Assembly (NCBI GenBank): GCA_004352715.1
Contig: SCFE01000105.1
Span: 665,472 to 729,471, forward strand
Source of the DNA: Hofstenia miamia
Taxonomy: Eukaryota > Xenacoelomorpha > Acoela
Length of the DNA: 64,000 nt
Reading direction: 5' to 3'
Positions 34,046 to 44,700 of the stretch are shown here, in pieces; position 1 is the stretch's first letter, and every line of letters starts with the position of its first letter. The translations under genes were made by a program, and so were the position numbers. The notes beneath the pieces were generated by a model, which saw only the letters and a list, made by a program, of their open reading frames with translations, searched no databases and was not told where the DNA came from.

Positions 34046-34600
34046 CCAATTTATGAAAGCTTGATATTACAACAAAATAGAACTAATGACAAAATACCCT
34101 GCAAGACAACGTTACTGAAATTTAATGGAAAAGTGGATGGTTATAACCCGACATTCATAGAATGGCTTCAAATGATCGAAATCACCATTTCAGAAAGGAA
34201 GGTGAACCAAGAAGCAGCAGCAGCAGCAGCAGCAAGACTTCCCCTATACCTCACAGGAACAGCATTTCAACAATATTTGCTGTTGGATACTAAAATGAAG
34301 AGAAATATGAGCTGTTAGTAGGCGATTTCATAGACTATTATGAAAATGAATGCTTTAAAAATCAATACCACATCGTCCTAAATGCCACAAAAATGAAGAA
34401 GAGCGACGACATACGGAATTAAATACAACAGTTTGAGCAACTAGTGACGCTAAGCTCAAGTGAGAACAAATATTCAAAATACGATTTCCCACATCTGCAA
34501 GGGAATGCCCAAAAGTATGAGGACACAATTCGAGATCAAGTGTGATGTTGAGGACAAATTAAAGAAAATGTTTCGAAAAGCAGTCAATATCCAAGCAACA
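34046..34600 (+). pseudogene. Gag capsid region of copy A
   Basis: It resumes the gag frame after the inserted element. TTLLKFNGKVDGYNPTFIEWLQMIEITISERKVNQ is followed by an alanine run encoded by repeated GCA, then PLYLTGTAFQQYLLLDTKMKRN. After a stop at 34316, 34460-34600 reads HICKGMPKSMRTQFEIKCDVEDKLKKMFRKAVNI. These blocks align with copy C. The zinc knuckle and protease are absent: the frame passes from RKAVNIQATIE straight to the linker before RT, so roughly the protease region has been deleted. Confidence 0.8.
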
Positions 34601-35547
34601 ATTGAAATAGGGATGAAAGTAAATGAAAAGGCTGCATACAGAATACTGGAGATAAAAGATGAAGTCTACCAACACTTGGAAGAGGAGGAGATTCAACAGT
34701 TAAAGGAGCTGTTCGAAAAACACAAATGAATATTCAACTATTGAGAAATAAGCGTGGGTCAAGCAATAGGTGCAACACACACGATAATAAAAACAATGGA
34801 CAAGCCTATAAAGCTCCCAGTGAAAAGAGTGCCAGAACAAATCAAAGATGAATACAACCACATACTAAATGAATTAATATCCAACAATATAATTCATACA
34901 AGTAGAAGCCCATATGCAGTTCCAACAGTGTTCCTAAAACAGGGCAACAAGTATCACCTATGCATAGACTTCCGCAAATTGAACCAAGTACAAAAAAGGA
35001 TTCATACCCCCTTCCACATATAGAGGATGTGCTATACAAGGCAAGCAAGCACAAATACTTTACGTCAATAGACTTATGTAAAGCATATTGGCAAGTGAAA
35101 ATGGAAGAAGACAAAATTGAAAAAACTGCATTCATAACACTGTACAGACTGTACAAATGGATATATATGGCGTTTGGATTGTGTAATGCACTGGCGACTT
35201 TCCAGAGATACATCACAAAAGTATTGAAGAATAAGACACACAGAATGGAAGATGGAGTCAATGCTTACATAGACGACATAATTGTAACAAGCAATATTGT
35301 ACAAGAGCACCTAGAATAACTGGAAAGAACACTGACAATATTAGAGAAAGCAGGACTTTGCATTAATGGAAATAAGTGTGACATATTGAAAGAGAAGATA
35401 GTATTTCTGGGAAGAGTGATCGAGAAAGGCAGAATATGTATGAAGGACAAAGCAAGAGAGATGATCTGAAAAATAGAAAAGCCGAACAATAAAAAGGATA
35501 TACAAAGGATAATGGGATTTTTCAACTACTATGGTACCTTTATCCCG
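34601..35547 (+). pseudogene. Reverse transcriptase of copy A, first part
   Basis: Linker YQHLEEEEIQQLKELFEKHK and VGQAIGATHTIIKT precede the RT fingers KLPVKRVPEQIKDEYNHIL. Then come CIDFRKLNQV, SIDLCKAYWQVKMEEDKIEKTAF (motif A Asp), FGLCNALATFQRY (motif B) and AYIDDIIVTSN (motif C, YIDD intact). Two frame changes (about 34740 and 34990) and a stop at 35317 are present. It is cut at FNYYGTFIP by the Chapaev-like element and continues at 37186. Confidence 0.88.
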
Positions 35548-37181
35548 CACCCCAGTCCTGAATAAGATTTTTCACCTCAAAAATACTCTAGTGGATTTTT
35601 TTTGCAGATTATTATGCAGAAACACCTGTAGAATGCTGTAATGACAACCGTTTAAATCATAAAACTCGTCTTCAATAGCTATTTGAATTTTTGTAGAAAC
35701 ATTGTGCCCCCTTATTATAGGGAATCAGCATCACAGCAAATTTCAGCGCTAAAGTCTTTCTATGAAGTTGGAAAAATCAAATTCATTACCGAAACTGAAA
35801 AGGGAGAACCAAGTCATTGTAAAGATGTGTGGAGTGTGTGGGCATCAATAGTTCATTTGATTGAAGAGATAAACTTGCAGAGAGGTAATGTACACCCATC
35901 AAAAGTCTTAATAAAAATTATGGCAGATTCAGGACGAGGTAAAACTAAATTTTGTTTTTGTATCTTACCTAATGAAGATGAGTGTATCACAAAATCATCT
36001 CGATCTACCTATGCTAAAGGTGGTCTACTATCAAAAGGTGCTAAATATGCAGGAGTTAATAAATGCATCATGTTTTTTTGTGCACCTGAAATAAAAGAAT
36101 TGAATTCCAACTTGCAACAAATATTCAAAATTAACAGGAATAAATTATGCATTTGTTAAATATCCACATATAAATTTCATTGGTGATCTCAAACTATTAA
36201 ATGAGACTTTTGGTCTTATGGAAGTGAGTTCAAAACACCCTTGCTTATACTGCAAATCTGAGGCACAGAAGCTGGAAGGTGGCCAATTGAGAACAATTTC
36301 AAATCTTAGTGAAGACTATTCTCAATGGAAATCAGAAAATTCTGTTAAGCAACATTGCAAAAACTTTTTTAGTGTCAAAAACACCTCTTTGTTCAATAAT
36401 CTACCAGGTGATACTCTAGTTCTAGAAATATCCCCTTTACCATCATTGCATATTCTCCTTGGTATCTTCAATCATATTTGGAAGGCCATTGAAAACATTT
36501 CAATTGTTTACAAGGAAGCTTGTCACCATTTTGCTTTATCACTTAATTGTGTAAGAGAAGATTATTGGGGTAAAACATTTGAGGGAAATGAATGTGTCAA
36601 GTTGATGAAAAGAATTGTGGAACTTGATGCAACAAAGCTTCCTCTAGCAAAAAAACACATCAGCGAATTAGAAAAATTTAATAAATTAAGGGAAAATATT
36701 TTTGGTAACAACCTATCTACCAATTGGGAAAAGTATTTCAATGAATTTTGTCATTCCTACAGGGAAATCCCTAATATAACAAACCCAATAAAAGTCCACA
36801 TCCTCTTTGCACACCTGCCTTATTTTATTACTAAGCTTAGTAAAGGCAAATGTTTGGGGTATTACTCAGAACAAACCGGTGAGAGTATACATAAAAAATT
36901 TGAAACAATTTTTTTTTAGGTTAAATTGATATTTTTTTCAATATTGCTATTTATTAACAATAATTAAGGTATTTAAGTATATTAATACTGATGTTATACT
37001 AAAATAAATAGTTGATAGACCAAATGAAAAGTTTTTACAAAAGTTCAAATATCTATCGAAGACGAGTTTTATGATTTAAATGGTTGTCATTACAGCATTC
37101 TACAGGTGTTTCTGCATAAGAATCTTCAAAAAAATCCACTGGAGTATTTTTGAGGTGAAAATATTGTTCAGGACCGGGGTG
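35548..37181 (+). mobile_element. Chapaev-like DNA transposon with about 125-bp TIRs and 4-bp TSD
   Basis: The left end CACCCCAGTCCTGAATAAG and the complement of the right end CACCCCGGTCCTGAACAAT remain near-identical for about 125 bp (CACCTCAAAAATACTC, GCAGAAACACCTGTAGAATG, CATAAAACTCGTCTTC). CCCG is duplicated (35544-35547, 37182-37185). Removing the insert and one CCCG restores the RT frame of copy A. CAC-start termini and 4-bp duplications fit the Chapaev group of the CMC superfamily. Confidence 0.85.
35683..36919 (+). pseudogene. Chapaev-like DDE transposase, one frameshift
   Basis: First frame 35683-36159: SKVLIKIMADSGRGKTKFCF (candidate first catalytic Asp) and KYAGVNKCIMFFCAPEIKELNSN. 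The frame then shifts near 36135-36160. The second frame reads HINFIGDLKLLNETFGLME (candidate second Asp), KHPCLYCKSEAQ (CxxC), PLPSLHILLGIFNHIWKAI, DYWGKTFEGNECVKLMKRI and ends GYYSEQTGESIHKKFE (candidate Glu). Its end, KKFETIFF then stop, comes shortly before the 3' TIR, so the C-terminus is short. The family call rests on remembered Chapaev/CMC proteins plus the 4-bp duplication; an Academ-like alternative is not excluded. Confidence 0.7.
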
Positions 37182-37185
37182 CCCG

Positions 37186-38090
37186 AACATCGCTGGAAAA
37201 AACCACAAAGATGACCAAACTCATGAGGAAAGCAGTACCATTTGTATGGACGTGGCAGGAACAAGAGGAATTGGATAACATCAAGGAAGAATTAGCAAAA
37301 TTACCATCATTAAATACTCCAGATTACAATGAGAAATTTATTTTAGACTGTGATGTAAGCAAGGTGGCAATTGGAGCAACCGTGGGACAAATAAAAAACG
37401 GAAAAGAAGTCCCCATACAATTCTTTAGTTGGAAACTAAAAGCTAGCTAAAAATAACTACGGGTCAATGAAGCTGGAGGTGCTGGCCGTAATTGAGAGTA
37501 TTAAGAAATTCAGACATTTCTTAATAGGAAGAGAATTTAGAGTATGCACTGACAACAGCGGATTAGCTTGACTAAAGAAATTGTCAGGAGATAAGTCAGG
37601 AATAGTATCACGATGGATCAAGTACTTGAATGAATTTATGTTCACGATCAAACACCAAAAGGAACATTACATAACAATGCAGACTTTTGGACTTCATTAC
37701 CTGAGTACCAAAGGGATGCAGTGAAAACAGATGGAGAGAGGAAATTCCTACCACACACAGATTATGAGGGATTGCCCGAGATAAACATAGATAAAAAGGG
37801 ACAAGCAGTCTTAACAATACTACTGAAGGAAGAGATATCTGAACAGGAGATAGTAGAGAAGCAGAGAGATGATGCAATTCTCAATGAGATCATGAGAAAG
37901 CTAAAAGAACCCAGAACAATACTACTGAAGCGGACAGCAAGCTATTACAAATGGTACAAGTGGAAACTCAACAAGAATTGATTATTGTATGAGAAGGCTC
38001 AAAACAACAGAATTGCAGTTCCCAACTATTACTAAAGAGAACTGATATGGAGAATACTCGAAAAAGGCCACCTGGGAATATATATATATA
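37186..38090 (+). pseudogene. RNase H and connection of copy A
   Basis: It continues the RT frame after the transposon: KMTKLMRKAVPFVWTWQEQEELDNIKEEL, then FILDCDVSKVAIGATVGQ with the first RNase H Asp. After a stop at about 37449 it reads MKLEVLAVIESIKKFRHFL (Glu) and FRVCTDNSGLA (Asp). 37721-37981 is the linker toward integrase (FLPHTDYEGLPEINIDKKGQA). It ends at an (AT)n tract and the assembly gap. Integrase of copy A is not visible. Confidence 0.85.
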
Positions 38091-38101
38091 TATATATATA
38101 T

Positions 38102-39101
38102 NNNNNNNNNNNNNNNNNNNNNNNNNNNNNNNNNNNNNNNNNNNNNNNNNNNNNNNNNNNNNNNNNNNNNNNNNNNNNNNNNNNNNNNNNNNNNNNNNNN
38201 NNNNNNNNNNNNNNNNNNNNNNNNNNNNNNNNNNNNNNNNNNNNNNNNNNNNNNNNNNNNNNNNNNNNNNNNNNNNNNNNNNNNNNNNNNNNNNNNNNNN
38301 NNNNNNNNNNNNNNNNNNNNNNNNNNNNNNNNNNNNNNNNNNNNNNNNNNNNNNNNNNNNNNNNNNNNNNNNNNNNNNNNNNNNNNNNNNNNNNNNNNNN
38401 NNNNNNNNNNNNNNNNNNNNNNNNNNNNNNNNNNNNNNNNNNNNNNNNNNNNNNNNNNNNNNNNNNNNNNNNNNNNNNNNNNNNNNNNNNNNNNNNNNNN
38501 NNNNNNNNNNNNNNNNNNNNNNNNNNNNNNNNNNNNNNNNNNNNNNNNNNNNNNNNNNNNNNNNNNNNNNNNNNNNNNNNNNNNNNNNNNNNNNNNNNNN
38601 NNNNNNNNNNNNNNNNNNNNNNNNNNNNNNNNNNNNNNNNNNNNNNNNNNNNNNNNNNNNNNNNNNNNNNNNNNNNNNNNNNNNNNNNNNNNNNNNNNNN
38701 NNNNNNNNNNNNNNNNNNNNNNNNNNNNNNNNNNNNNNNNNNNNNNNNNNNNNNNNNNNNNNNNNNNNNNNNNNNNNNNNNNNNNNNNNNNNNNNNNNNN
38801 NNNNNNNNNNNNNNNNNNNNNNNNNNNNNNNNNNNNNNNNNNNNNNNNNNNNNNNNNNNNNNNNNNNNNNNNNNNNNNNNNNNNNNNNNNNNNNNNNNNN
38901 NNNNNNNNNNNNNNNNNNNNNNNNNNNNNNNNNNNNNNNNNNNNNNNNNNNNNNNNNNNNNNNNNNNNNNNNNNNNNNNNNNNNNNNNNNNNNNNNNNNN
39001 NNNNNNNNNNNNNNNNNNNNNNNNNNNNNNNNNNNNNNNNNNNNNNNNNNNNNNNNNNNNNNNNNNNNNNNNNNNNNNNNNNNNNNNNNNNNNNNNNNNN
39101 N
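38102..39101. other. Assembly gap of 1000 N within (AT)n
   Basis: N run bounded on both sides by AT dinucleotides. True length is unknown. Integrase, ORF3 and the 3' LTR of copy A may be hidden here. Confidence 0.99.
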
Positions 39102-39121
39102 TATATATATATATATATATT

Positions 39122-39805
39122 TCTTTTCAACTTATCAAATGGAACCAGCATAATGAATATTTATGTTATTAATTACTAGCAATGAATTATTTTTATTTAC
39201 ACTTCAACTATGCAACCAATGTTAGGCAGGCTAACCACTTATGTGCTCCATAGTTCAGTCGGTGAGGCGAGTTTCGAATACAGGCTGATACACTGTTATC
39301 TGTTCCTAATTTCAATAAAAAACACTTCTTTCCTTCTGTGGTAAATTGATTTTTAGAAAATTCTTTCCTTCTTAGACTAATCAGAAAATTTAGGCCCAAT
39401 CGCTACCCAACCTGAATCCGGTCCAACCCATGTAATTCCAATTCGTCATGTATTTATGAAACTATTTTTAGAAATGTTCTACAATTTTGTGGCTTGCTAA
39501 ATCTGCGCATTGAATTAAAAATTCTTAATTCAGTTTTTCAAGAGTATATGATACTAATGTATATTTTCAAAACCTTTAAGAAATTATATAGCTTTAACTA
39601 CAAATGTAGTCTTATTTATCAATTTTAGCTCAATTTTTCCAATACCTCAGTCCAATACCAGACTTGCGCGGGTATATCTATGACTTTACTCCTGTTAACG
39701 GAAAAATTGACAGGACTGGGGATCATTTCGTATTTCAGCTGTGCTGCCGCAAAGTAGCGTTAGTTACACTTTGCAACTTGCCATAATTCGAATTATTATT
39801 TGATC
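39122..39805 (+). repeat. Dispersed repeat R, copy 2
   Basis: Same orientation as 22225-22860 and similar over its length. Shares TGCTCCATAGTTCAGTCGGTGAGG, then TTTCGAATACAGGCTG (A-box- and B-box-like but too close together for a normal tRNA) and TTACACTTTGCAACTTGCC. No ORF. Confidence 0.7.
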
Positions 39806-40245
39806 ATTTTATTATTTGTCCCCTCAATTCAATCTGACATGTTATTGCTCATTTAATTTTGCAAGGGAACTCATGTGAAGTTTGTAAACATATACCAGGT
39901 AATAATTCACAAGATTGTTTTAAATACTTGAGAAGCCTGTAGCAAAACACAATAAAATTTATTCTTGCTTCATTTTATTACTAACCCCTTTTAGATTCTT
40001 CATGGATTTTAGTTTAATAAAATTTGATTAAGATCTGGCGACAATTTGGGAGACACTACACTGTGTCTGGGGCGACAACTATTTCCTTAACAGATGGCAG
40101 CCCAAATTGTGGTTGCTTTAAGTTATGGCTATGTATAATTGTAAGGAATAACAACTTTTACTTCGAAAATTTATGGAAAATACATTAAATCTAATATCAG
40201 AACAATATGAAAATCTATAGAAGAAAAAGATGGAGTTGCTAATTT
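39806..40245. other. Non-coding junction before copy B
   Basis: No recognisable protein. A GGCGACAA...GGGGCGACAACT repeated motif lies at 40040-40085. Confidence 0.35.
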
Positions 40246-40380
40246 GCAATGCTGACTAAAGGGCATGTGGATGAAAGTGCAAAGTAATCACAGGTTCAAT
40301 TAAAGGATGCATGGATGAACACCATCTCAGCAAGTAATTCCCACAGCTGACTAAAGGGCATGGGGATGAAAGCTGAAGAA
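40246..40380 (+). repeat. QLKG-type repeats upstream of RT in copy B
   Basis: Three units of CTRACTAAAGGGCATGNGGATGAAAG type occur at about 40250, 40297 and 40347. The middle one is altered (CAATTAAAGGATGCATGGATGAA). In one frame they read LKGMWMK, like the QLKGM units found downstream of integrase in both gypsy lineages. Their place before RT is unexpected. Confidence 0.65.
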
Positions 40381-40439
40381 GAAGAAAGAATACCTGAAAT
40401 CAAAGAAGAAGATTATGAACACTTAAAACAGTGAGAGGA

Positions 40440-40895
40440 ACAGTTACAATAACTACTACAGAAACACAGTAGAATCTTTAACTTTGGTGAAATTAGTGTT
40501 GGACAAGCTATTAGTGAAACCCACAAAATTGTCACTACAACAGACAAACTGATTAAACTACCAGTATGGAGAGTACCTGAGCAGTTGAAAGATAAATATA
40601 ATAGAATACTGAATGAACTCATTGACAATAAAATTATTGGGCCCAGTGAGAGTCTATACACAGCACCAACAGTTTTTGTTAAACAGGGTCAGAAGTACAG
40701 ACTGTGTATTGACTTCAGAAAACTAAATGAAATCACAAAGAAGGATTCATATCTGTTACCAAGAATTGAAGAAATGTTGTATGAAGTGAGGAAGCACAAA
40801 TATCTCACAGTGATAGATCTAAGCAAGGCATACTGGCAGGTGCAAATGGAGCAAAAAGACATTGAAAAACAGCATTCATAACACTATACAGACTT
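40440..40895 (+). pseudogene. Reverse transcriptase of copy B, first part
   Basis: ISVGQAISETHKIVTTTDKLIKL precedes PVWRVPEQLKDKYNRILNEL, CIDFRKLNEITKKDSYLLPRIEEM and VIDLSKAYWQVQMEQKDIE (motif A Asp). A 1-nt deletion near 40868 shifts the frame. The next residues, FITLYRL, lead directly to an EnSpm-type MITE at 40896. RT resumes at 41701. Confidence 0.88.
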
Positions 40896-41700
40896 CCCAG
40901 ACAACAATTTAAGGTCTAAACAACGTTGTTTTGGGTTGTTATGTGGTTGTTTTATGTGTCAAAAACAACGTTTTTTAAAGTCGAAGTGGTACCATTTCAT
41001 TGGTCGAAACAATGTTGCTTCAACAACGTCACATTTGGTTGCTTTTTATTTGTTTTTTATTCATGAAACAGCAATATTTTGAGATCGTAACAATGTTGTT
41101 TTATGTTGTCACACTTGTTTTAGCATTACTTATGTATGCAAAATAAAATTTTATATTCAAACATTGCTGTTTAAACAAACACAAGCCCAACAAAGGGCAG
41201 ACAACTATCTTTGAGATACTGTTAAGCATATTCAATACAAACATTTGTTAAAGATTTAAATGAATGTCTTGTATATAAATGATAACAATGAGCATAAAAA
41301 TCTGCCAAATTTAACAAAAATTTAAAAATCTAAAAATAAGCACAACTTTGAAATAGTACTTTCCTAAGTCATGAAAAATGTCTTCAGTTCAATTGTAACT
41401 TATGATATTTAACGGTCAATGTCAAGGTGTCCAAATATTCATGAAAAAATTATTTTAAAAATTCACTTATCTGGTATATTATAATTTTTCACAAATTAAA
41501 AATTTCAAGAAAGGTTTTACAAATCCTTTTTTATATAAAAGGATCTAGTAATAAAATAGCAAATTGAGTTAAATTTGCGAGCATCTGCTCACTGATTATT
41601 TTTTACTAAAGTTGTTATTATGATGTTAGTGGTTGCTGCAACAACCAAAAGTATGAAACAAATATAAACAACGTAAAAACAACCAAAATTGTTATCTGGG
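40896..41700. mobile_element. EnSpm-type MITE (CCCA...TGGG ends), family 2
   Basis: Left end CCCAGACAACAATTT; right-end complement CCCAGATAACAATTTT. TT is duplicated on both sides (40894-40895, 41701-41702), and dropping the insert plus one TT restores the RT frame. Subterminal sequence reiterates AACAACGTTGTT and its variants. No ORF. Confidence 0.85.
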
Positions 41701-43000
41701 TTTATGAGTTCTCAAAAATAACCAGCACAAAATCAAAAGTAAATGCATACATTGACATCAAAAATTATAACTAGTGACACAGTGGAAGAACATCTACAAA
41801 AACTAGATAGATATTGAAATACTGAAAGAAGCTGGATCATGAGTGAATTGGAACAAATATATTGAAGGAAAAAGTAGTATTCCTTGGTAGAATAATACAG
41901 AAAGAAGAAATAGGCATGAAAGATAATGCATGAGAGATGATATGGAAAATTCAAAACCAAACAACAAGAAGGACCTACAAAGAATCATGGGATTTTTTAA
42001 CTATTAAGGTATCTTCATACCTAACATTGCAGGAAAAACAGCAAAAATGACCAACCTCATTAAGAAATCAGTGCCATTTGTATGGACTCAACAACATAAA
42101 ACAAGAGTTATGGAAGCTGCCCTCACTAAATACGCCTGACTACTCAAAAGAATTCATACTTGATTGCAATGCAAGCAAAGTTGTCATAAGTGCAACACTT
42201 GGGCAAATATAATGTGATAAGGAAGCAAAAATTCAATTTTTTGGTAGAAAATTAAAACCAAATGAAGAAAACTACAGATCAACAAAATTTGAGATCCTTG
42301 TGCTAATTAAAAGCATAAAAAAATTCAGACATTTTTTGATAGGGAAGAAATTTCGAGTTTAACTGGTAACAGTGGATTAGCATGGCTCCAAAAATTCTTG
42401 GGAGACAAGTCATCAATCACATCCAGGTGGATCAAATATCTAAATGAATTTATATTCACAATCAAGCACAGAAAAGGAAACCTACATTATAACATGAGAC
42501 TTCTGGACCTCACTTCCTGAGTATCAGAGAGATCTAGAAAAAATGAGGGACAAAAAAACAGAATTCCAGTTCCTTCCCCACAATGAATACAAGGAACTAC
42601 CCAAAATTAACATAGACAAAAAGGGGAAGCAATAAACCCAATAATGTTAAAAGAGGAAATCACTGAAAATGAGATAATACAAAGGCAGAATGAAGATCTC
42701 ATATTCAGAGAGATAAGAGAGAAATTAGAAAATCAAAATCAGAAATTCTCAAAAATCACAAAAAGCTACTACAACCACTACAGGTGGAAACTAAACAGTA
42801 ACAGACTATTATACACTGCTGGGAAAATGAATCAAATCACAATACCCAAGTATTATAAGAGGAACATGATTAGCAAAATTCATGAAAGGGGCTATCTTAT
42901 AATAATACATCACAAACACAGCAAGGAAAGTAACAGAGGACGTCATAAACAAATGTACCACATGCCTTATCAATAACAAACAACACTTTCCATCAGAAAG
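41701..43000 (+). pseudogene. RT end, RNase H and integrase zinc region of copy B
   Basis: Motif C is broken by an indel directly after AYID (41745-41770). Beyond it, in shifting frames, come FDCNASKVVISATLGQ-type RNase H sequence (about 42160-42210), TNSGLAWLQKFLGDKS (42370-42410) and the open linker 42644-42976 with EITENEIIQRQNEDLIFREIREKLE and KYYKRNMISKIHERGY. The latter parallels the His pair of the integrase zinc finger. It is cut at 43001 by a MITE. Multiple stops; non-functional. Confidence 0.8.
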
Positions 43001-43843
43001 CCCATGTAGCCACCACCAGTGGTCCATTGGTGGGGAATGATTGGCATGGGCGGCCACCAGTTCCCACCAGTGGACCACTGGTGGATAAGTAGTGGCAGTA
43101 GTAGCAATTTAAGCCACTCATAGCCACCAGTGGACCACTGGTGGACCACTAGTGACATCTGATTTACTCTTAATCATAAATAATATATGAGCTAATGCTT
43201 GCAAGTAAAATATTATTCATTATTATGCTCTCTTAGATCTCATAAACATATAAAATTCATTGTGAAGAGCTTTTTTGCAATTTTCTGTTTGTAAAAATTA
43301 TAAATTATATACGCAGAATGAAATTTCAAAATAATTTATTCACGATTATTCGTGGACCTTGAAATCAATGTCTACATGAATACCTAAAATTGGGCAAAAT
43401 ATATTTTTAATTATTAGAAAAAATAATGTTTAAAAATTGCAATTTCTTCGGAAATTGAAAATTAAATCTAAATTGGGCATTTTTGTGTGCTTGTTGTTAT
43501 TGCTTATAATAAAAAATTCATTATACTTTCCATTGTCAATCTTAATTCAATATAAATTGTGAGCTTGCTAGCATTTCCTTCAATGCTTTGTTGGGTTTGT
43601 GTTAGTTCAAACTGCAATGTTTAAACTCTATTAATATAAAAGTTTGCTGTTGCTTCATTTGAGACATTGCTCTAATGCTTAAATCATATTTTTGCCACAG
43701 GTGGCCCACCAATTAGCCAACAGTGGGCCACTGGTGGACCACCAGCTAGCCACTGGTGGTTCACTGGTGCACGGGTGGCCAAAACCCACCTGGTGGGCCA
43801 CTGTATCTGCCACTGGTGGTCCACCAGTATTTGGCTATGTGGG
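43001..43843. mobile_element. EnSpm-type MITE (CCCA...TGGG ends), family 3
   Basis: Left end CCCATGTAGCCACCACCAG; right-end complement CCCACATAGCCAAATACTGG. AG is duplicated (42999-43000, 43844-43845) and its removal restores the integrase frame. Both subterminal regions carry many copies of the palindrome CCACCAGTGG / CCACTGGTGG. No ORF beyond chance frames made by these repeats. Confidence 0.88.
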
Positions 43844-44700
43844 AGAGCACCTTTAGGAAAAATAGTATCAACAAAACCTAATAAAATTGTGCACATAGAT
43901 CTTGAAATGCTGTCAAAAGACAATGATAGGTACCAATATCTACTGGTAATGATAGAAAACTTCACTCAATACACAAGAATAGTACCCATGAAAAATACAA
44001 CTGCTGAAGAAACAGCAAACATAATATTGAAAGAATGGATATTGGAGATAGGCCCTATGGAAGAATAATCACCACAAAGGCCCACAGTTCAAAAGTGCAC
44101 TGTTTCAAGAACTAACTAAACTACTTGAAATAGGAAGTGAATGAACAGCAGCCTACCCCCACGGGCAAATGGAGCAGTTGAGAGATTGAATTGAACCCTA
44201 ATAAAATTGATAAGAGTAGCAACATCAAGAATAGGTGGAAGCAAATGGAGTGAAGTGATGCACATGGTAGAATATTTTTATAATACCTCTGTGCACTCAA
44301 CCACAAAAGTAACACCATTCAAAGCTATGTATGGAAGAAAGGCAGTGACCCTGCTATCTATGTAATTCTCAAACTACTCTGAGAAATGGACAACCATTTC
44401 ATTAAGAATTTGAAACAACAGATAATGGTGATTCATGAGACAATGTCTTACAATATTAAAAAATCAGCAATGAGACAGCAGTGTAACTATAACAAAAAAT
44501 ATATGGACACAAGCATAAATTAGGCAATAAAGTCTATGCTTTTACACCATTAAAGTAAATGATGTAAACCAAGTACAGAAACTAAAGACTGTATGGTCAG
44601 GTCCAAACACAATTAAAAAAGTGTTAAATAATAAATGAATATGTACTAAATAACAACAGGACATTACACTTTTCAAACCTGAATAGAGCTATAACAGACA
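43844..44700 (+). pseudogene. Integrase core and C-terminus of copy B
   Basis: KIVHIDLEMLSKDNDRYQYLLVMIENFTQYTRI contains the first catalytic Asp. The second block (about 44070, H-KGPQFKS) is shifted and has lost its Asp context. The third survives as NGAVERLN-TLIKLIRVATSR (Glu, about 44168). YNTSVHSTTKVTPFKAMYGRKA and a chromodomain-less tail (GNKVYAF..VNDVNQVQKLKTVWSGP) follow in several frames. Dead copy of the enzyme that inserts the cDNA. Confidence 0.85.

Noticed and set aside
37982-39153. Very long ORFs on both strands across the 38-39 kb gap
   Set aside because: They consist almost wholly of N translated as X, bounded by AT repeats.
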